This document shows positions 53,325 to 60,436 of a stretch of DNA of 64,000 nt, piece after piece. The DNA comes from Novosphingobium sp. ERN07 (GTDB lineage: Bacteria; Pseudomonadota; Alphaproteobacteria; Sphingomonadales; Sphingomonadaceae): positions 1 through 64,000 of the forward strand of contig NZ_JABAID010000008.1 in the NCBI RefSeq assembly GCF_012641335.1. The letters run 5' to 3'. Position numbers and translations under genes: made by a program. Position 1 is the first letter of the stretch, and each line of letters opens with the position of its first letter. The notes beneath the pieces were generated by a model that worked only from the letters and a program-made list of their open reading frames with translations, was not told the DNA's origin and did not search any database.

Positions 53325-53768
53325 ATGCTGCGCGAACTGATCACCTTCGAAGTCGAAGGCCAGGTCTTCGGCCTCGACATCATGGCCATCCGCGAAATCC
53401 GCGCGTGGTCGCCCACCACTCGCCTGCCGCGCGTGCCGTCCTATGTTGCAGGCGTCGTCAACTTGCGCGGCACTGTGCTGCCGGTGGTCGATCTCGCCGC
53501 CCGACTTGGCTGGCGGGCCACCGAAGCGACCCCGCGCCACGCCATCATCGTGACTCAGCAAGGCGCGCAGATCTCCGGCTGGATCGTCGATTCAGTCAGC
53601 GATATCGTCACGCTGGAAAGCGAGGCGCTGCAACCCCCGCCACCAACCTCCGCCGGCGATACCGTGGTCCCCTTCCTCGAAGGTCTCGCCGCCATCGAAG
53701 ACCGCATGGTGATGGTGCTCAACCTCGCCAGCCTGACAGACGGCGCAGCCCTGCCCGAAGCAGCCTGA
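53325..53768 (+). CDS. cheW: Chemotaxis coupling protein CheW
   Basis: 147 residues from ATG 53325 (GAGAGGAG upstream). ELITFEVEGQVFGLDIMAIR, PSYVAGVVNLRGTVLPVVDL and GWIVDSVSDIV are the CheW motifs. It links receptors to CheA. Confidence 0.94.
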   Translation: MLRELITFEVEGQVFGLDIMAIREIRAWSPTTRLPRVPSYVAGVVNLRGTVLPVVDLAARLGWRATEATPRHAIIVTQQGAQISGWIVDSVSDIVTLESEALQPPPPTSAGDTVVPFLEGLAAIEDRMVMVLNLASLTDGAALPEAA

Positions 53769-53790
53769 TCCGCACCCGAAAGGTCACCCG

Positions 53791-54057
53791 ATGGCATCAC
53801 ATACCCACAAACAGGCCACCCATCGCCAGATCGCCGTCGTGCTCGAAGAACTGGCCGAAGAAGTCGAAGCCCTCGGTGCAGCGCTGTGCATGGATATGGA
53901 TATCGCCATGCGGCACATGGACAAACTTCAGGCGATAGACCTGATCGCGCAAAAGCAGCGGTCCTTGGGCAGACTGGTGGTGGCCGACAGCCCTGCCGAT
54001 GAAGTCGAGCGTATAGCGATTGATGTGCTACGAGACAGGATGCGGTTGTCTGGGTGA
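53791..54057 (+). CDS. Small helical protein of unknown function at the end of the che operon
   Basis: 88 residues, predicted mostly helical (IAVVLEELAEEVEALGAALC; MRHMDKLQAIDLIAQKQRSL). Twenty-two bases after cheW and the same strand, so probably in the operon. I do not recognise a family. It could be a phosphatase or scaffold in the pathway, given the absence of cheZ and cheX/cheC here, but nothing in the sequence proves this. Confidence 0.6.
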   Translation: MASHTHKQATHRQIAVVLEELAEEVEALGAALCMDMDIAMRHMDKLQAIDLIAQKQRSLGRLVVADSPADEVERIAIDVLRDRMRLSG

Positions 54058-54138
54058 GCGCATGACCTTGGTCGGCCACGGAATGCCGTTGATCGACCAC
54101 AACACGCATTGACCGCACATGTTCGCCATCGGCGGGGA

Positions 54139-56244
54139 ATGCGGTTTCCAACGAAACAATTCACCTTGCTGTCTGGTACAGCCATGCTGGCGGTTTTCAG
54201 TCCATCGGCAAACGCCGCCGACGAACCTGCCTCCGAGACCACCCCGCCGGTGGCACAGCCAACCGGCAACCGCACCATATTTACTCCCGCCGATTTCGAA
54301 CGCTTCGCCCCGCGCAACGCGCTCGACATGCTTCGTCAGGTTCCCGGCTTCACCATTCGCGAAGGTGAAGAAGCACGTGGATTGGGACAGGCCAGCGGAA
54401 ACGTGCTGGTCAATTCCCAGCGCCTTTCATCAAAGTCGGACGACATTTTCACTCAGCTTTCGCGCATACCCGCCTCAACGGTCGAGCGCATCGAACTGGT
54501 TGATGGCGCAAAGCTCGATATTCCCGGCCTGACGGGGCAAGTCGCCAATGTCGTGGCGCGCAGCAGCAGCTTTTCGGGCCAGTTCCGCTGGAGTCCTGAA
54601 GTTCGCGCCCACTATGCCGATCCACGCCTTACCAATGGCGAAATTTCCGTTACGGGACGCACTGGCCCGGTAGAATATACCATCAGCCTAACGAACAATG
54701 CCAATCGTGGCGCGGCCGGTGGACCGACCGTGATCACAGATCGCACCGGAGCCGTAACCCAAACGCGCAAAGATGTGATCAAGGCCAACCGCGATGAACC
54801 GAAACTGGCAGGCCGCTTCACTATCGATGGTCCCGGCTCGTCGGTCGCCAATATCAACGGCTCATTCGAACGCATTCCGCGCGGATTCACCGAACATTCG
54901 GTTCGGACCAATGCAGACGGCAGTGTGCTGGTGCGCGATCTGGACGACCGTTCATCAGCGCGGAACTGGGAAATCGGCGGAGACTTCGAATTTGCCGTCG
55001 GACCGGGAAGGTTGAAGCTTATCGGCCTCAATCGGCAGGAGTACGAACCCTACAGCCAGTCCGTCATCACCACATTTGCCGACGGATCGCCCGCTATTGG
55101 TGATCGCTACGCCCAGACCGGCGACAGCACAGAACGCATCGCCCGCGCTGAATATTCATGGAAAATGCTGGGTGGCGACTGGCAGATTGCCGGCGAAGGC
55201 GCATTCAATTCCCTGCGCAATATCGCCATGATCGCCACGCTCGACAGCAACGGGCAGTTCGTGGACCTTCCATTTCCCGAAGGCACTGGAGGGGTGAAAG
55301 AGGATCGCTACGATGCTAGCCTTTCGTTCAGTCGGCCGCTGTCCAAAGATCTTACCCTCCAACTGATTGCCGGTGCCGAACGCTCAACTCTGCGTCAGAC
55401 AGGTGCCACCGGCACGCAGAACAATCTCAGCCGCGCGTTCTTCCGCCCGAAAGGTTCGCTCTCCTTGGGATGGAAGGCAGGCAAGCGGCTCGATGTTTCG
55501 TTCAAGCTGAAGCGCTCGGTCGGTCAGCTTTCGTTTTACGACTTTCTCGCCCGCCGCTTCCTCGACGATGGCAATGCCAACAGCGGCAATGCCGATCTCG
55601 TGCCTCAACAGGACTGGTCCGCCGAACTCGAACTCAACCGCACCTTCGGCGCACTCGGTTCCACCAAGCTGCGCCTCGTCGGGCGCAACGTGCAAGATTA
55701 CGTGACCGTCGTGCCGATTGGCACGAACGGCGAATCTATCGGCAATGTTGATAGTGCCAAAGAACGTCAGATCGTCAGCAACACCACCGTGCAGTTCGAC
55801 CCGCTGGGGTGGAAGGGCGCGCGGCTCGACCTCAATATCGAACTCACCTTCACCAGCCTGAAAGACCCATTCGATCCGGCGCGGCGCATTCCCTATGGCT
55901 TCGTCACCGAACGCTATTTCGAAATTAACTTCCGCCAAGACTTTCAGGGCACCGATTGGGCCGCTGGTGCCTGGTACGAATACAACCGCCAGTCGCTTTA
56001 CCACCGCCGCTTCGAACTGGGCCGCGATTACGAAGGCCCGGTCTTTGCGGGGCTTTTCGTGGAGCACAAGGACGTGATGGGCCTGACCGTGCGCGCCAGC
56101 GCCAACAACCTCCTCAACGGTCGCCAGCGCTGGGATCGTCAGGTATTCGATGGCCCTCGCCCCAACGCGCCAATCCAGTTCATAGAAACGCGCGATCGCC
56201 TGATCGGCCCGATCTTCCAGCTGTCCATCAAAGGTAACATCTGA
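54139..56244 (+). CDS. TonB-dependent outer-membrane receptor
   Basis: 701 residues. Signal peptide to about NA-ADEPA, plug domain (FAPRNALDMLRQVPGFTIRE; NVLVNSQRLSSKSDDIFTQL; VERIELVDGAKLDIPG) and a 22-strand-type barrel. I chose ATG 54139 because it gives a normal signal peptide; an earlier TTG (54109) adds a basic stretch. There is no clear TonB box, and the last residue is Ile rather than the usual Phe. No substrate gene lies nearby. Confidence 0.88.
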   Translation: MRFPTKQFTLLSGTAMLAVFSPSANAADEPASETTPPVAQPTGNRTIFTPADFERFAPRNALDMLRQVPGFTIREGEEARGLGQASGNVLVNSQRLSSKSDDIFTQLSRIPASTVERIELVDGAKLDIPGLTGQVANVVARSSSFSGQFRWSPEVRAHYADPRLTNGEISVTGRTGPVEYTISLTNNANRGAAGGPTVITDRTGAVTQTRKDVIKANRDEPKLAGRFTIDGPGSSVANINGSFERIPRGFTEHSVRTNADGSVLVRDLDDRSSARNWEIGGDFEFAVGPGRLKLIGLNRQEYEPYSQSVITTFADGSPAIGDRYAQTGDSTERIARAEYSWKMLGGDWQIAGEGAFNSLRNIAMIATLDSNGQFVDLPFPEGTGGVKEDRYDASLSFSRPLSKDLTLQLIAGAERSTLRQTGATGTQNNLSRAFFRPKGSLSLGWKAGKRLDVSFKLKRSVGQLSFYDFLARRFLDDGNANSGNADLVPQQDWSAELELNRTFGALGSTKLRLVGRNVQDYVTVVPIGTNGESIGNVDSAKERQIVSNTTVQFDPLGWKGARLDLNIELTFTSLKDPFDPARRIPYGFVTERYFEINFRQDFQGTDWAAGAWYEYNRQSLYHRRFELGRDYEGPVFAGLFVEHKDVMGLTVRASANNLLNGRQRWDRQVFDGPRPNAPIQFIETRDRLIGPIFQLSIKGNI

Positions 56245-56300
56245 AAAGCATCGTCCTCCTGTCCTTGACCGCCCGCCTCTGCCCGCGCAATGCTCGCCGC

Positions 56301-56972
56301 ATGTGGCAACTCTATCAATTCCCCCTGTGTCCCTTCAGCCGCAAAGTGCGGCTTCTGCTCAGCGAAAAGGGCGTGGCCTACGATCTCGTGCGCGAAAATC
56401 CGTGGGAGCGGCGCGAGGAGTTTGGGCGGCTCAGCCCCGCTTATCGCACGCCCGCGATCCACAATACCGAGCGCGGCACCATTCTGGCAGACAGCCGGGC
56501 GATCTGCGAATATTTCGAAGAAACCGTCGACAAGACGCCGATGATCAACGGCACAGCGCCCAACCGCGCCGAAATCCGCCGCCTCGTCGCGCTGTTTGAC
56601 GAAAACTTCTATGCCGACGTCACATATCCCTTGCTGGAAGAGCGCATGAAAAAGCGCCTCATCTATCGCAGCCCCCCCGACAGCAAGCGCCTGCGCGAAG
56701 CGATGCGGCTGGCGGACGAGCACCTCTATTACATCGACTACCTGATCGATAACCGCCCGTGGCTGGCAGGCTCCACCATGAGCCTTGCTGACCTTGCTGC
56801 AGCCGCACAGATCTCGGTCGCGGACTACCTCGGCGGGATCGATTGGTCGGGGCACGAACAGGCACGTAGCTGGTATTCCGTCTTCAAAAGCCGCCCCAGC
56901 TTCCGCCCCCTGCTGGCCGAACGCATGGACGTGATCCAGCCCCCCGCCCACTACGCCGACGTGAACGCCTGA
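56301..56972 (+). CDS. Glutathione S-transferase family protein
   Basis: 223 residues from ATG 56301. Thioredoxin-like N-terminal domain with the CPFS motif (LYQFPLCPFSRKVRLLLSEK), GSH-site residues around YRTPAI and ADSRAICEYFE, and an all-helical C-terminal domain (WLAGSTMSLADLAAAAQISV). Function within the superfamily not assignable. Confidence 0.88.
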   Translation: MWQLYQFPLCPFSRKVRLLLSEKGVAYDLVRENPWERREEFGRLSPAYRTPAIHNTERGTILADSRAICEYFEETVDKTPMINGTAPNRAEIRRLVALFDENFYADVTYPLLEERMKKRLIYRSPPDSKRLREAMRLADEHLYYIDYLIDNRPWLAGSTMSLADLAAAAQISVADYLGGIDWSGHEQARSWYSVFKSRPSFRPLLAERMDVIQPPAHYADVNA

Positions 56973-57010
56973 CATAAATGCCGCCCGGCGGAGCAGAGGC
57001 GTCTCTCATC

Positions 57011-57034
57011 GCCCCTCCCGCCTGCGGGAGGGGC
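57011..57034. repeat. REP-like hairpin
   Basis: GCCCCTCCCGC pairs with GCGGGAGGGGC across a 2-base loop, followed by GGGGGAGGGC. This is the form of REP-type palindromes common between genes in high-GC genomes. It lies in the 302-base gap 56973-57274, which also holds the inverted repeat 57168-57190 and a terminator, with no gene. Confidence 0.6.
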
Positions 57035-57167
57035 TGGGGGAGGGCATGTTCTAACCGCCACGGGTTGGTGGCAGCGCCAAAAACCGCTGTCCTACAAGCC
57101 TTCCCTCGGCATAGCCTCATACCATGCCCAGCACCCACGCCACCCTGCCCTGCGCTACAATTCCGCC

Positions 57168-57190
57168 CATCCTGAGCCTGTCTAAGGATG
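57168..57190. repeat. Short inverted repeat CATCCT...AGGATG
   Basis: CATCCT, 11 bases, AGGATG, with the spacer GAGCCTGTCTA. It resembles a dispersed inverted repeat (CCTGAGCCTGTC...AGGA type) found in many proteobacterial genomes; here one copy is seen. Confidence 0.45.
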
Positions 57191-57205
57191 CCTCCCGCAC
57201 GCGCA

Positions 57206-57237
57206 AAAAACGGCGGAAGAACCCTCCCGCCGTTTTT
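57206..57237. terminator. Bidirectional intrinsic terminator
   Basis: AAAAACGGCGG pairs with CCGCCGTTTTT around a 10-base loop. T-runs exist on both strands, so it can end transcription of the minus-strand gene at 57275 and of anything reading from the left. Confidence 0.85.
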
Positions 57238-57274
57238 CTTCTGAACTGTGTAAACTGTGTAAACCTGTTCAGGT

Positions 57275-58252
57275 TCAGGCCGACTTTGCTTTCACGCCGA
57301 ACCGCCCGAACTTGCGATAGCGCGTCATCCACCGGTCAAGGAACAGGCCCAGCGGACGCGGGCGTACCCCCAGCGAATCGATACCCGGCAGAACGCCGCT
57401 CGCCACGTTGCCCGCTTTCAGAAGCTTCCACTGATCGGTGCTCATCGGCGCGCCGGGCAACCATCCGGTGAGTGCGGCGAACGCGCCTGAAACGGCATCC
57501 GGCAGTTCGACCAGCACCGGCGATCGGCCTGCGGCCTTGGCGATGCGGCGGTTGAGGTCGCCCATCGTCACCACTTCCGGTCCCGCCAACTCATACGTCT
57601 TGCCGCCATGCGCTTGTGCGTCAGCCAGCACATTGGCCACCGCCTCGGCCGCATCGTCTACGAACACCGGCTGCAGCTTTGCATCGGGTCCGAACACCGG
57701 CAGCACCGGCAGCTTGCTCACCAGCCCGCCGAACATGTTGAGGAAGTTGTCATCCTCGCCAAACAGGATCGAAGGCCGCACCACCGTTGCAGATGGGAAC
57801 GCGGCCAGCACTGCCACCTCACCCTCGGCCTTGGTCCGCGCATATGCCACCTCGGAGGCCGCATCGGCCCCCAGCGCCGAGACGTGAACAAGCGCTTGCG
57901 CGCCCACAGCCTTTGCCGCTTCGGCCACGCGGGCCACGCCCTTGCCCTGCAACGAATCAAGATCGCCCGCAAACGCTCCGACAAGGTTCACCACCGCGTC
58001 CACGCCGGTCAGGGCTTTCACCACGGTCTGCGGCTTTGTCACATCTACTGCCACGAACTGCGTCTGTCCCAGCCCGCCCAGCGGCTTGAGCCGAAAAGCA
58101 CGCTCAGGATGGCGGCTGCACACCCGCACCCGTGCACCGCGCGCCAGCAGTTCCTGCGCCAGATGCTTGCCGAAGAACCCGCTGCCGCCGACCAGCGCCA
58201 CCAGCATTCCATCCAGATCGCGCACCCTGCCGCCTGCTCCGCCGATTGCCAT
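57275..58252 (-). CDS. NDUFA9-like NAD(P)-binding protein (complex I assembly-type SDR)
   Basis: 325 residues from ATG 58252 (AGGA 8 bases upstream; a longer in-frame start lacks this). Extended-SDR Rossmann motif VALVGGSGFFGKHLAQELLA, VNLVGAFAG, HVSALGADAASEVAYARTKA and VVRPSILFGEDDNFLNMFGG. This is the pattern of the NDUFA9/atypical SDR family found as a stand-alone gene in alphaproteobacteria, with a suggested role in respiratory complex I. Not next to nuo genes here. Confidence 0.82.
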   Translation of the reverse strand: MAIGGAGGRVRDLDGMLVALVGGSGFFGKHLAQELLARGARVRVCSRHPERAFRLKPLGGLGQTQFVAVDVTKPQTVVKALTGVDAVVNLVGAFAGDLDSLQGKGVARVAEAAKAVGAQALVHVSALGADAASEVAYARTKAEGEVAVLAAFPSATVVRPSILFGEDDNFLNMFGGLVSKLPVLPVFGPDAKLQPVFVDDAAEAVANVLADAQAHGGKTYELAGPEVVTMGDLNRRIAKAAGRSPVLVELPDAVSGAFAALTGWLPGAPMSTDQWKLLKAGNVASGVLPGIDSLGVRPRPLGLFLDRWMTRYRKFGRFGVKAKSA

Positions 58253-58469
58253 ATGCAAATTCCTGCCTGTCGCACCCGCAAGAAGCGGGCTGCCAATAAG
58301 CCGCCTTTGGCACAGCCGGGCCTGCGCTTTCAATGCCGAAACACCCCTGATGCGGGCGCAGGGCAAAAAGAGTTTGCAAAGAGCCGATTTGCCCCGTTGA
58401 CACCCCGCCGCGCGTGGCCTAGTGGCGCCCTCCTACCCGGCGAGACGGTGATTTGCCCCTCGCTACCGT

Positions 58470-58556
58470 GCCCAGATGGCGGAATTGGTAGACGCACCAG
58501 CTTCAGGTGCTGGCGCTCGCAAGGGCGTGGAGGTTCGAGTCCTCTTCTGGGCACCA
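58470..58556 (+). tRNA. tRNA-Leu (anticodon CAG)
   Basis: Acceptor arms GCCCAGA and TCTGGGC, discriminator A and encoded CCA. The anticodon stem-loop CCAGC-TTCAGGT-GCTGG gives CAG. A long variable arm (GCGCTCGCAAGGGCGT region) marks class II. T-arm GGTTCGAGTCC. The integrase gene begins 166 bases downstream, so the 3' end is the probable attachment site (attL) of the island. Confidence 0.96.
58537..58556. other. Predicted island boundary (attL) in the tRNA 3' end
   Basis: P4-type integrases usually recombine in the 3' end of a tRNA and restore it on integration. The tRNA is intact and the integrase reads away from it. The matching attR (a repeat of the last part of the tRNA) is not in the window, so its extent is unknown. 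The 166-base stretch to the integrase holds its ribosome site and no gene. Confidence 0.5.
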
Positions 58557-58722
58557 TTTGTTCTTCTCAGAAGAACCCAGCAAGTGTATTAAACCCTCAG
58601 AAATCCAAGGGAATTGGCCCTTGGATCGTGCCGGATCGTCCCGCCTTTTCTCGGGGGTTCCGCACATTTTTGCGGGCCTTTTACGGGCCTTTGCGAAAAC
58701 CACATTGGGAAAAGGCCCGCCC

Positions 58723-59949
58723 ATGCCTCTGACCGAAACCCGGCTTCGCGCACTCAAGCCAAAGGACAAACCGTACAAGGTCGCCGACGACCGTGGATTG
58801 TACATCGAGGTGTCCCCATCGGGCGGAAAACTTTGGCGATTCCGCTATCGAATCGGCACCGTTGAAAAGAAGCTCTCGATCGGCTCCTATCCCGAAATCA
58901 ATATCAAGGACGCACGCCAAGCAGCCTATGAGGCGCGGGTCAAAGTCGCGGCGGGCGGTGACCCGGCGATGGAGAAGCGCAAGCAGAAGATCCGTTCGGA
59001 ATTCCTTTCCGCCCAGACATTCGAGGCGGTGGCACGCGAGTACATCGATGAGATGATGGTGCAGAACGGTCGCGCGGATGCGACCATCATTAAGGCCAAC
59101 TTCTTCCTCGACCAACTGACGGCCGCCATAGGCAGCCGTCCGATCGACGAGATTGAGCCGTTCGAAGTGCTGGCTCCCCTCAAGCGCCTCGAGGCGAAGG
59201 GGAAGCACGAGACCGCCAAAAAGACCCGGTCCTTTGCGAGCCGCGTGTTCCGCTATGGGGTTGCCACGACGCGGTGCAAAGGCGACCCAACGAGCATGCT
59301 TCGCGGGGCGCTGATAACGCCCAAGGCAAAGCACTATGCAGCGATCCTTGAGCCGAAGGATCTCGGTGGACTGCTGCGCGCAATCCAGGATTACACTGGC
59401 AACTTCATCACCCGGTACGCCCTGCTCATCGCACCCCATGTCTTTGTACGCCCCGGCGAGCTGCGCCATGCCGATTGGAAGGAGATCGACCTTGAAGAAG
59501 GCGTCTGGCGCATCCCAGAGGGAAAGATGAAGGCGCGCCGCCCTCATGCCGTGCCGTTGTCCAAACAGGTGGTCGGGTATCTCAAAGAACTTGCCGAGAT
59601 GGTCGGCACTGAAGGGTACGTGTTTCCGTCAGCCCGCGCCTCCGTCCGCCCGATGAGCGAAAACACCTTGAATGCTGCTTTCCGACGGATGGGCTTCACG
59701 AAGGACGAAGTCACCGCCCATGGTCTTCGGGCTACGGCTTCCACCATGCTGAATGAAAGCGGCCTCTGGAATCCGGACGCGATCGAACGCGGTTTGGCCC
59801 ACGGGGACAGCAATGCTGTTCGCGGCGTTTATCACCGCGGCAAACACTGGGATGAGCGCGTCCGCATGGCGCAATGGTGGAGCGATTACCTTGATACCAT
59901 CCGTGACGGTGGGAAGGTCATTAGGGGCGCGTTTTCGGGAAGAGCCTGA
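58723..59949 (+). CDS. int: P4-type tyrosine-recombinase integrase
   Basis: 408 residues from ATG 58723. N-terminal DUF4102-type arm-binding domain (LTETRLRALKPKDKPYKVAD; GRGLYIEV-like DRGLYIEVSPSGGKLWRFRY), core-binding domain, and catalytic domain with Arg in HVFVRPGELRHADW, His/Arg in VTAHGLRATAST, His in RGLAHGDSNAVRG and Tyr370 in GVYHR. The end (RVRMAQWWSDYLD) is typical. It lies just after tRNA-Leu, so it should integrate the island to its right. Confidence 0.93.
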   Translation: MPLTETRLRALKPKDKPYKVADDRGLYIEVSPSGGKLWRFRYRIGTVEKKLSIGSYPEINIKDARQAAYEARVKVAAGGDPAMEKRKQKIRSEFLSAQTFEAVAREYIDEMMVQNGRADATIIKANFFLDQLTAAIGSRPIDEIEPFEVLAPLKRLEAKGKHETAKKTRSFASRVFRYGVATTRCKGDPTSMLRGALITPKAKHYAAILEPKDLGGLLRAIQDYTGNFITRYALLIAPHVFVRPGELRHADWKEIDLEEGVWRIPEGKMKARRPHAVPLSKQVVGYLKELAEMVGTEGYVFPSARASVRPMSENTLNAAFRRMGFTKDEVTAHGLRATASTMLNESGLWNPDAIERGLAHGDSNAVRGVYHRGKHWDERVRMAQWWSDYLDTIRDGGKVIRGAFSGRA

Positions 59950-60229
59950 CGAGGATTGTGAACACCTTTAGGTTTAGCTGTAACCGGGACGGAGCCGCCA
60001 CTCGTTGCTTGCTAGTGGAATGATGGCTTTCGTCGAGAACGAGCGCTCAGGCCTGGATGATTGCAGGCAACTGAGGTTTACCCGGCCGGGACCTATGACC
60101 CAAATTAAGAAATTTGCCGCGGAGCTATTTCAAGATGTTCATTTATGCGGATCACACAGGCTCTTAGTTTAGGATTTCCGGGGCCAGCGAGAAGCGCTAA
60201 ACATTGCTCCTATGACTTAGGGGGCATTC
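59950..60229. other. Gene-free 280-base stretch inside the island
   Basis: I see no convincing open frame on either strand. Base composition around 60100-60200 is clearly more A/T-rich than the rest of the window, consistent with acquired DNA. It should carry the promoter of the following two-gene operon; the AGGGGG ribosome site is at its right end. Confidence 0.5.
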
Positions 60230-60436
60230 GTGTTCGACGCTCAAAAATCCTTCGATGAAAATCTCGCCACCTTTAAGACGGCTTGCGAGGAGCTTGATGC
60301 CGAATGCGCCAAGATTCTCTTCGACAATATCGATATTTTGATCACCCACGGTGCAGACCGTGACGCGCGATCCCGATTTAACGCGCAGGTGAACGCGGCA
60401 CTCGACGCCCTGCCCACGGCAGAGCAGGTGCAATGA
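60230..60436 (+). CDS. 68-residue protein coupled to the ABC ATPase
   Basis: Starts with GTG at 60230 after AGGGGG (5 bases spacing). Acidic, helical (FDENLATFKTACEELDAECA; LFDNIDILITHGADRDARSR). Its stop overlaps the ATPase start (ATGA), so the two are made together. No family recognised. Arrangement is like the small middle component of ABC-three-component defence systems, but this is only an analogy. Confidence 0.65.
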   Translation: MFDAQKSFDENLATFKTACEELDAECAKILFDNIDILITHGADRDARSRFNAQVNAALDALPTAEQVQ

